Source: Sebaldella termitidis ATCC 33386
GTDB lineage: Bacteria; Fusobacteriota; Fusobacteriia; Fusobacteriales; Leptotrichiaceae
Assembly: GCF_000024405.1 (NCBI RefSeq)
Contig: NC_013517.1
Location: forward strand, 2,108,001-2,172,000
Length of the DNA stretch: 64,000 bases
Direction of reading: 5' to 3'
In this document: positions 35,015 through 41,941 of the stretch, piece after piece
How the letters are laid out: each line of letters begins with the position of its first letter
Numbering within the stretch: the stretch's first letter is position 1
Made by a program: the position numbers and the translations under genes
The notes under the pieces: generated by a model
Database searches by the model: none
Told to the model about the DNA's origin: nothing
Seen by the model: the letters and a program-made list of their open reading frames with translations, nothing else

Positions 35015-36087
35015 TAAATCAACTCCCTTTTTACTTTTAGCTGTCCGCATGCTGCAGCAATATCCTGCCCTTTTGTTTCTCTTAAGGTTGCATTGATATT
35101 GTTTTTCAATAAAATTCTATAAAATTCCTGTTGTCTGGTTTTGGAAGGAGTCGCGTATGACTTTCCTGCTACCGGATTATAAGGAATCAGGTTTACAAGA
35201 CAGCTGAATTCTCTGAGAAACTTAGTAAGCTCAAATGCATCATTTTTACTGCAGTTGAAATCATCAATAAGGATGTACTCGAAGCTTATGCGTTTTTTAG
35301 TTTTCTTCTGGTAAGCCAAAAGGCTTTTTTTCAAATCCTTAAGAGGATATTTTTTGTTTACAGGCATAATTTTACTACGATATTCATCGTTTACAGAATG
35401 CAGTGACACTGCAAGATTTACCTGTGAGTCCAGATCTGTAAATTTTTCAATATACGGAACAAGTCCGCTGGTAGAAACAGTAAAATTTCTTTTAGAGCAA
35501 TTCTGTCCGTCGATACTGTTCAGAATGTCTATAGAGTCCATAACATTGTCAAAATTCAGAAAAGGTTCCCCCATTCCCATAAAAACAACATTATCAAGTT
35601 TATTACCCTTTTGGTTCAGATATTTCTGTACATAATAAAACTGCATCAAAATTTCGGAAATATCCAGATTTTTTTCAAATTTCATCGTGGCAGTAGCACA
35701 GAATTCACATCCTAAAGCACAGCCGGCCTGTGATGAAACACAGAGAGTATAACGGTTTTTATGACCAATAAGAACACTCTCAATCAAGACATTCCCCTGT
35801 AATTTAAATAAAAATTTTTCAGTATTATCATTTTCAGAAATCAGGTGATCCAACAGAGTAATCTCCGGTATAAAAAAATTTTTACTTAAAATATTTCTGT
35901 TTTCTTTTGAAATATTGGAAAAATTATCAAAATTATCTTCCATTTTATTATGAAGCCAGTTAAATATCTGTTTAACATTATATTTTTTGAAATTTAGTTT
36001 TAAGAGTTCTTTTTCCAGAGTATCGTATTTTAAGCCTGATATATTAAGTTTTTCGATTATTATCACCTTCATGTTTATGATATACAT
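35014..36087 (-). CDS. rlmN: Dual-specificity 23S rRNA/tRNA adenine C2-methyltransferase RlmN
   Basis: This radical-SAM enzyme methylates A2503 of 23S rRNA and A37 of some tRNAs. It has the cluster-binding CALGCEFC (C-x3-C-x2-C), GMGEPFLN and a C-terminal ETKGQDIAAACGQL with the catalytic Cys. The product is 357 residues from ATG 36087, or 352 from ATG 36072. Neither has a clear ribosome site, and a -10-like box lies just upstream, so a leaderless or very short-leader mRNA is possible. The stop shares one base with the PBP start (TAATG), so the two genes are coupled. Confidence 0.94.
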   Translation of the reverse strand: MYIINMKVIIIEKLNISGLKYDTLEKELLKLNFKKYNVKQIFNWLHNKMEDNFDNFSNISKENRNILSKNFFIPEITLLDHLISENDNTEKFLFKLQGNVLIESVLIGHKNRYTLCVSSQAGCALGCEFCATATMKFEKNLDISEILMQFYYVQKYLNQKGNKLDNVVFMGMGEPFLNFDNVMDSIDILNSIDGQNCSKRNFTVSTSGLVPYIEKFTDLDSQVNLAVSLHSVNDEYRSKIMPVNKKYPLKDLKKSLLAYQKKTKKRISFEYILIDDFNCSKNDAFELTKFLREFSCLVNLIPYNPVAGKSYATPSKTRQQEFYRILLKNNINATLRETKGQDIAAACGQLKVKRELI

Positions 36088-36100
36088 GATATTTTATCAT
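36086..36100. repeat. Perfect palindrome at the rlmN start
   Basis: ATGATA-TTT-TATCAT is a 6+3+6 inverted repeat overlapping the first ATG of rlmN and the likely promoter. It may be a regulatory site or chance in AT-rich DNA. Confidence 0.35.
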
Positions 36101-36183
36101 AAAATGGATAAAAACAAAAGATAATTTGAAATTGTAAGTAAAATTATGTATAATATAAGAAAGATTATTTAAAGGAGAAAAAA

Positions 36184-37008
36184 ATGAGAAGGTTCATGAT
36201 CTTATTTTTGTTATTATTTACGGCAGTATTTGTTTTTGGGGATATGCTTCATTCTGATTATCAGGTAAGTAATGACAGAGTCTATTTAATTAATCCGATT
36301 TTTTATGAGAATATAAAAGTTAAAGATGCAGGTAACGGAAGATATGAAGTTACTGACACCGGAGATTTTAATTTTATTTCGAATTCCGGAAGAAATATCG
36401 CTTTTTCTCTGAAAAACGGCGAGCTTACCGGAAGCTTTACGGAATATTATGAAAACGGATTGAAATTATCAGAGGGAAGTTATGTAAACGGGAAAAAAAA
36501 TGGAAAATGGTATACGTATAATGACAGCGGTAGAAGATGGATACAGGAAACGTATAAAGATGGAAAGCTTGACGGCGAGTATGTGGAATGGTATTCGAAT
36601 ACAGGACAGGAAAAAATAAAGGGAAACTATGTCAATAATAAGAGAGTAGGAAAGTGGAATACTTATTATACCAACGGTCAGAGAGAATCAGAAGGCAGCT
36701 ACAGCAATAACCAGAAAGACGGTAAATGGACAACATGGTATAATTCAGGAATAAAAAAACTGGAAACAGAATATTCTAATGGTGAAATATCGGGAGATGA
36801 CATAGCTTATTACGAAAACGGCAATGTTTTTTATAAAGGAAAATATCGTAATGGCGAAGGAAGTGTTGTTTCTTATTTCAGTTCGGGAGAGCTGAAGTTT
36901 GAAGGGAACTATAAATTAAGAAAAAAAGAGGGTACATGGAAATACTTTGATAAAAGTGGAAATATTGTAGCTACAGAAATATATAATAACGGAATTTTAC
37001 AATATTAA
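36184..37008 (+). CDS. Secreted MORN-variant repeat protein (YwqK-like)
   Basis: The 274-residue protein has a signal peptide (residues 1-19, ending FVFG). About seven repeats of the MORN_2 type follow, with units such as G-S-Y-V-N-G-K-K-N-G-K-W-Y-T-Y recurring every 22-24 residues from about residue 80 to the end. YwqK-family proteins are often annotated as antitoxins, but here an exported repeat protein is all the sequence shows. Its partner or ligand is unknown. AAAGGAG lies before the ATG. The gene at 40986 ends in a similar unit. Confidence 0.8.
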   Translation: MRRFMILFLLLFTAVFVFGDMLHSDYQVSNDRVYLINPIFYENIKVKDAGNGRYEVTDTGDFNFISNSGRNIAFSLKNGELTGSFTEYYENGLKLSEGSYVNGKKNGKWYTYNDSGRRWIQETYKDGKLDGEYVEWYSNTGQEKIKGNYVNNKRVGKWNTYYTNGQRESEGSYSNNQKDGKWTTWYNSGIKKLETEYSNGEISGDDIAYYENGNVFYKGKYRNGEGSVVSYFSSGELKFEGNYKLRKKEGTWKYFDKSGNIVATEIYNNGILQY

Positions 37009-37036
37009 CGAATTCTAAAAATCAGGAGGTATTTGT

Positions 37037-37267
37037 ATGGGTATACTTGAATCGCTCATAGTAGGTGCAGTAGCCGGAATTATAGCAAAGGCACTTATGG
37101 GGGAAAGATATAGTTTCATAGTAACAATTATTATAGGATGCATAGGTGGTCTGATTGGCGGACTTATATTCCATGGTACTTATGGATTGTTTGCGCAAAT
37201 ACTGGTTTCAGCTGTAGGAGCTATTATATTTTTAGTAATCCTCGGTTTTTTTAAAAGAAAATTCTAA
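37037..37267 (+). CDS. GlsB/YeaQ/YmgE family membrane protein
   Basis: The 76-residue protein has three hydrophobic helices and many glycines (GAVAGIIAKALMG, GCIGGLIGGLIF). This is the YeaQ/YmgE layout, formerly called transglycosylase-associated protein and linked to stress responses. Function is not established. AGGAGG lies before the ATG, 28 nt after the MORN protein stop, so the two may be cotranscribed. Confidence 0.84.
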   Translation: MGILESLIVGAVAGIIAKALMGERYSFIVTIIIGCIGGLIGGLIFHGTYGLFAQILVSAVGAIIFLVILGFFKRKF

Positions 37268-37297
37268 CTTGAAATATGGGGCTTTTTGCCTGAATGA

Positions 37298-37328
37298 AGA
37301 TGACCTGAAAATATGGTCGTCTTTTTTT
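37298..37328 (+). terminator. Terminator after the YeaQ-like gene
   Basis: AGATGACC (37298-37305) pairs with GGTCGTCT (37315-37322), one G-U pair, followed by T7. Confidence 0.8.
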
Positions 37329-37566
37329 GTGCTGTATTTATTATAGTATAAAAGGTGTAAGTTTAGTTTTCTTTTAAAAAAATTAACCTAATGAACCAAA
37401 AGATATTATTAGGCAATATAAAATAATATATGATAGAATATTATATAAATTTGCATTATATTAAAAAAATAAAAAGATAACATCTGAAATATAAATAAAA
37501 ATGTCTGGATATCAGCAGGATATATACGAGATATTTTATTAAATATAAAAAATAAAGGAGGAATTA

Positions 37567-38136
37567 ATGCTAAATCATCAGGGAACTGAAATTATAGAAA
37601 CAGAAAGACTGTTATTAAGAAAATTCAAATACAGCGATACGGAAAATATGCTGAAATACTGGATCAGCGACCCGGCTGTGCAGCATATGTATTCTGAACC
37701 TGTCTATTCCACAAAAGACGAAGTAAAAGAACTGCTGGAGAAATATATAAAAAACTATGAAAAAGAGGATTACTACCGATGGGCGATAATTGACAGGAAA
37801 GAAAATGTCTGTATAGGTCAGATAGCCTTTTTTCTGGTAGACAATAAGAATCATTTTGCAGAAATAGAATATTGTGTGGGAAGAGATTTTCAGGGGAAGG
37901 GACTGGCAACAGAAGCTGCGCGGGCATTACTGAATTTCGGATTTGGGAAAGTAAATTTTCACAGAATTCAAATTTGTCATAAAGAGCATAATCTTGCATC
38001 CAAGGCAGTAATATTGAAATGCGGGTTTAACTTTGAGGGAGGTCTGCGGGATTTCTTTTTTATGGGTGATACTTATGTTACCAGAATGTACTACTCACTT
38101 TTGAAAAATGAGTGGAATACATCAAATAAATCATAG
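37567..38136 (+). CDS. GNAT-family N-acetyltransferase (RimJ/RimL-like)
   Basis: The 189-residue protein has the RimJ/RimL opening ETERLLLRKFKYSDTENM and an acetyl-CoA loop in GRDFQGKGLATEAAR near residue 107. HRIQICHKEHNLASKAVILKCGF near 138 is also typical of the group. It transfers acetyl groups to an amine. The substrate (ribosomal protein, antibiotic or metabolite) cannot be told. GGAGG lies before the ATG. The roughly 230 bp upstream of it are AT-rich and featureless. Confidence 0.85.
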   Translation: MLNHQGTEIIETERLLLRKFKYSDTENMLKYWISDPAVQHMYSEPVYSTKDEVKELLEKYIKNYEKEDYYRWAIIDRKENVCIGQIAFFLVDNKNHFAEIEYCVGRDFQGKGLATEAARALLNFGFGKVNFHRIQICHKEHNLASKAVILKCGFNFEGGLRDFFFMGDTYVTRMYYSLLKNEWNTSNKS

Positions 38137-38236
38137 ATTTTATTTATGTATAAGGTAAGCATATTTATCTGAAATATATTAATAAGAGAAAAAATAATAT
38201 GATATAATCAAAAAAATAAATGATGAAGGAAGAAAA

Positions 38237-38965
38237 ATGGGAAAAATAAAATATGACAAGATATATGAAGACCTTAAGGAAAAAATCGAGTCGGAAGTAT
38301 ATAAAAACCAGCAAAAGCTTCCATCTGAAAATAATTTGGTAAAGGAATATAAATGTTCGCGCAATACATTAAGAAGAGCAGTGGCACAGCTGGCATCAAG
38401 CGGTTATGTACAGAGCCTTCACGGAAAAGGTGTGTATGTAATATATGAACAGCATAAAAAACCGGATTTCATGCTTGGGGATATTGAGAGCTTTAAAGAG
38501 GCCGGCATAAGAAACAGCAGTGAAAATAAAACAAAAGTTGTCTGTTTTTCCGAGCTGACTGCTGATGAGAGCATAAGCAGAAAAACTGGTATTCCTGAAG
38601 GAACTGATATATATTATATTCAGAGAGTAAGATTTATGGACAGTCAGGCATTGATAATAGACCATAATTATTACAGGAAAGATATAGTAAAGGATCTTAC
38701 CCTGGAGATAGCAGAGGATTCCATATATGAATATATAGAAAACGAGCTGAATGAAAAGGTAATTACGACCAAACGTATTATTACCGTGGAAAAAGCCGGA
38801 AAAGACGATTTCAGATACCTGAATCTCCAAGAATATAACTGTGTAGCGGTAATAAGTAATTATACCTATAATGCTGACGGGATAATGTTCGAGTATACGC
38901 AGTCAAGACACAGACCGGATTATTTTATGTTTTTCGGGCAGGCGCAGAGAATAAAAAAGAGCTGA
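38237..38965 (+). CDS. GntR-family regulator with UTRA domain
   Basis: The 242-residue protein has a winged-helix N-terminus (KIYEDLKEKIESEVYKNQQ, then NTLRRAVAQLASSGYVQSLHGKGVYV, residues 8-70). A UTRA ligand domain (about 80-240) includes YYIQRVRFMDSQALIIDHNYY. This is the HutC subfamily of GntR and resembles the trehalose repressor TreR. No sugar gene is adjacent, so its target is probably elsewhere. Confidence 0.88.
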   Translation: MGKIKYDKIYEDLKEKIESEVYKNQQKLPSENNLVKEYKCSRNTLRRAVAQLASSGYVQSLHGKGVYVIYEQHKKPDFMLGDIESFKEAGIRNSSENKTKVVCFSELTADESISRKTGIPEGTDIYYIQRVRFMDSQALIIDHNYYRKDIVKDLTLEIAEDSIYEYIENELNEKVITTKRIITVEKAGKDDFRYLNLQEYNCVAVISNYTYNADGIMFEYTQSRHRPDYFMFFGQAQRIKKS

Positions 38966-39134
38966 CTAAATATTCCGGAGCTGTATTCAGATCAGGTGAA
39001 ATTTTTGTATTTTCATATTTTGCAGACAGTTATAATCGGAAAATACAGAATTCTGTAAAAAAATTATAAAAGTATCTTTCTTTTATAGTGTTTTAAGTGT
39101 TATAATAAGAAAAAATAATTGATGGCGGTTTTGT

Positions 39135-40790
39135 ATGAAAGTAATATTGGATAAAAAGTTAATAAATGAAAAAGGATTAAAGGATTTTGATCTGGATCCT
39201 GTTAATAAAGACCTTGTTGCTGTGGGGAAGAAGCTTTATTTTGTATCGCAGGATTTGGAAGGAAAAGTAATTATTAAGGAACTCGGCGGAAAATTGAAGA
39301 ATATAGAGGGAGTAAAATTTATAAAGGAAGAAAATCAGCTCTTTGTATCAAATTCTTTTCTTGTTCTGACTATGTACGGGGAGATTTTCAAATATTATGA
39401 CAGAAAACATAAAGCGTCCAAAACAGTGTTTTCTATGGAAAGAACACCTGATTATATAAATTTTACCACAAATGGGAAGATAATATATCTGATGGACGAT
39501 ACTCTTTATTCATATAATCCTAATTCCGAAATGACTATAAAAAAGCCTGTTATTAATAAAAATAATGAAAACAGAGGGAAATACAAAATATATGTAAACG
39601 GTGAAAATATAGTATTAAAGCATCGTGCACTTCATTCACAGGAAAATACCATAAGTATTTTTGATGAGAAGCTGGAAGAGATTTTTAATATAAAAACTGT
39701 AAAAAATCATATATACTCAAGTATATCAGAACTTCAATATATTGCAGGCACAGAAGACGGAGAAGTGGAAATATGGGATGTGATCACAAAAGAGCTTTAT
39801 AATTCCGTGAAGATAAGCGACTATCGCATATCTTACATTGAAAAGACAAAGGAAAATTACCTTCTAGGTCTCTCTTCGGGAGAATTAATCATAACAGACG
39901 AAAAATTCAGAATAGAGAAAAAGCTGAATCTTCATAAAGGCGATATTTTGAAAATAAAGGCCAATGATGAAAGAATATTCACACTTGGAATGGATTATAA
40001 TATATTAAGTCTGAAAATATTGAAAAATGAGGAAACTGATATTGAAAGACGCGGCTTTATGCAGGAATATAATATAAATGACGAATATTTTGAGTTTTTT
40101 ACTTATGAAAGAATAGAAGCTGTAAGAAATTTTATAAGAGAATTAAAAATAAAAAATATATCATATAATCCAAAGGAAAATCTTATATTTAAAGTATTTT
40201 CAGAGCCGCTTTCGGAACAAAAAATATGTATACCGGTAAAAGAGCCGTATACTCAGGGAAATACCGCAACAGGACTTGCATTGGAAATGGAAAAAAATTC
40301 ATGGACTGATCCCGAACTGAATAATTCTTTGAGAAACATACTGAAATTGCTTTATAAAACATATATGGGCACTTCAAAAGATTTGAATTATATAAGGGAA
40401 GATATAGAAAAGCATATATTTAATATTCTTCCTCCGGACAAAATTTTTAAATACTGGCAGAAAAACGGAGTACTTCTTTTGAATACGGTTTTGACAATTG
40501 CGGAAACAAAAGCAGCTGATCATAGTAAATTTTGGACACCTTTTACACAGGAACTGCTGGAATTTATCTCAGAAAAAAATAAAAATATCACATATTTTTT
40601 ATGGGGAAAAGATGTGCAGGCATTTGAGAAAAATATAAAAAGCGGAGAAATAATCAAACATAATCATCCGTCTGTATGGGGAAATCCTGAAAATGAGAAA
40701 GATTTTTTGAACAGCAGCTCATTTGAGAAAACAAAAGGAATTATAAACTGGCTTGGGTGTGAAATGGAACGAAAGACGACATTATTTTAA
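39135..40790 (+). CDS. Beta-propeller protein fused to a divergent uracil-DNA-glycosylase-like domain
   Basis: The 551-residue protein has an N-terminal propeller-like region (about 1-300). Its short repeats resemble WD40 blades, for example GTEDGEVEIWDVITKEL near 205 and HKGDILKIKANDERIFTLG near 267. Residues about 318-540 match family 1 uracil-DNA glycosylase along their length: YNPKENLIF, then KEPYT where UNG has QDPYH, GLALEM for GLAFSV, LLLNTVLT and NHPS. N450 (UNG N123), H511 (H187) and Y372 (Y66) are kept. Asp64 is E370, His67 is T373, Phe77 is L383 and Leu191 is W515. It may be a weakened glycosylase or a binding protein. The start is supported only by weak GGCGG spacing. Confidence 0.8.
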   Translation: MKVILDKKLINEKGLKDFDLDPVNKDLVAVGKKLYFVSQDLEGKVIIKELGGKLKNIEGVKFIKEENQLFVSNSFLVLTMYGEIFKYYDRKHKASKTVFSMERTPDYINFTTNGKIIYLMDDTLYSYNPNSEMTIKKPVINKNNENRGKYKIYVNGENIVLKHRALHSQENTISIFDEKLEEIFNIKTVKNHIYSSISELQYIAGTEDGEVEIWDVITKELYNSVKISDYRISYIEKTKENYLLGLSSGELIITDEKFRIEKKLNLHKGDILKIKANDERIFTLGMDYNILSLKILKNEETDIERRGFMQEYNINDEYFEFFTYERIEAVRNFIRELKIKNISYNPKENLIFKVFSEPLSEQKICIPVKEPYTQGNTATGLALEMEKNSWTDPELNNSLRNILKLLYKTYMGTSKDLNYIREDIEKHIFNILPPDKIFKYWQKNGVLLLNTVLTIAETKAADHSKFWTPFTQELLEFISEKNKNITYFLWGKDVQAFEKNIKSGEIIKHNHPSVWGNPENEKDFLNSSSFEKTKGIINWLGCEMERKTTLF

Positions 40791-40810
40791 ATAAATATTT
40801 ATGACTGTTA

Positions 40811-40838
40811 AAAAGGCTTTTTTAGGAAGCCTTTTAAT
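40811..40838 (+). terminator. Terminator after the propeller-UDG gene
   Basis: AAAAGGCTT (40811-40819) pairs with AAGCCTTTT (40827-40835). The following T-run is short. Confidence 0.75.
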
Positions 40839-40985
40839 TATATGGCGGTCATACAGGAATTAGCAGGCTGTTATTTTATAAAATCGGGAATAAAATGATT
40901 ATTTCTTGTAAATTATACACTAAAGTATTATAATAAAAATATATTTAAGTATTACTAAAATATTATGATAAGAGGTGATTTTATC

Positions 40986-41762
40986 GTGAAAAAGGTGATA
41001 TTAATGTTAATGACATTATTGTCCGTAGGAACATTCAGTGCATCGGAGATAGCATGTGTGGAAACAAGGGAGCGTCCGAGACCTGAGGGTGTGGTAATAA
41101 AAGGAGACGGTATATATTATGACAACAAAAAGGTAGATACTGATGTGGAAAAACCAAGAATTTTGAAAAAAAAGTATGATCTTGAAAATTTTTATAAAAG
41201 TGATAACGAATTAAAGCTGAAAAGACAGGGAGATGAAGGTTACAGAGCTGAAAACAACGAATACTTTATTACAGCCGGGAGACTTTATTATAAAAATTAT
41301 CAGATAAATAAAAATAATTATAAAAATCTGGCAGCGGTAGGGCAGGTACGGTATTCTACCACAGGTCACTGCAGTACATATACTGTATATAATGACATTA
41401 TAAAAGCTGATAATTCCTATATAATAGGAGGAAACAGCTATGCTTCCATAAATAAATATATTTCTGATGTCCTTGGAAATGAAAATGTAAAGTTGTTTTA
41501 TATTTTGCTGGATAACAGACTTACTGTATATAATTATTTTGAAAACGGGTCGTTTATGAATAATTATGTGTATAATTCATCAAAAAATATGTTTATAGCC
41601 GATGGCGTGCAGGAAGTAAGGGACAAGAATTACAAAATTTTATATAAAACGACTTTTAAAAACGGAACAGGATATATGAAGGTTTATGATGACAGTCTGA
41701 GCCTTGTGGAGGAAGGAAAGTACGAAAATTCCAAAAAAGTAGGCAACTGGAAGTCATATTAA
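40986..41762 (+). CDS. Secreted protein of unknown function with C-terminal MORN-like unit
   Basis: The predicted 258-residue protein starts at GTG 40986, chosen because AGAGGTGA lies 8 nt upstream and the product then begins with a clean signal peptide (MKKVILMLMTLLSVGTFSA). An ATG at 40965 would precede the ribosome site. The mature part is rich in Tyr, Asn and Lys, with stretches like YYKNYQINKNNYKNL that recall DKNYY-type exported proteins. The last 40 residues (FKNGTGYMKVYDDSL...GKYENSKKVGNWKSY) form one MORN_2-like unit, as in the gene at 36184. Confidence 0.65.
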   Translation: MKKVILMLMTLLSVGTFSASEIACVETRERPRPEGVVIKGDGIYYDNKKVDTDVEKPRILKKKYDLENFYKSDNELKLKRQGDEGYRAENNEYFITAGRLYYKNYQINKNNYKNLAAVGQVRYSTTGHCSTYTVYNDIIKADNSYIIGGNSYASINKYISDVLGNENVKLFYILLDNRLTVYNYFENGSFMNNYVYNSSKNMFIADGVQEVRDKNYKILYKTTFKNGTGYMKVYDDSLSLVEEGKYENSKKVGNWKSY

Positions 41763-41773
41763 GTTTGATTTCT

Positions 41774-41813
41774 GCCGGAATAATCAGAGAAAGTGGATTA
41801 TTCCGGCTTTTAT
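41774..41813 (+). terminator. Terminator before polA
   Basis: A perfect 12-bp stem GCCGGAATAATC (41774-41785) / GATTATTCCGGC (41796-41807) is followed by TTTTA. Confidence 0.88.
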
Positions 41814-41877
41814 ATTTTAAACATAAAAATCTTTTTATATACTGAATTGAAAAAGATTTTTTATGCCCGATGAATTA

Positions 41878-41886
41878 TGGTATAAT
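41878..41886 (+). promoter_or_regulatory. Extended -10 promoter for polA
   Basis: TGG-TATAAT at 41878-41886 is an extended -10 element about 55 nt before the polA ATG. No good -35 box is present, as is usual for this promoter type. Confidence 0.5.
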
Positions 41887-41941
41887 ATTACAGAATAAAA
41901 GAATAATAGATAATAAAAAACAGAAATAAAGGAGAAAAAAA

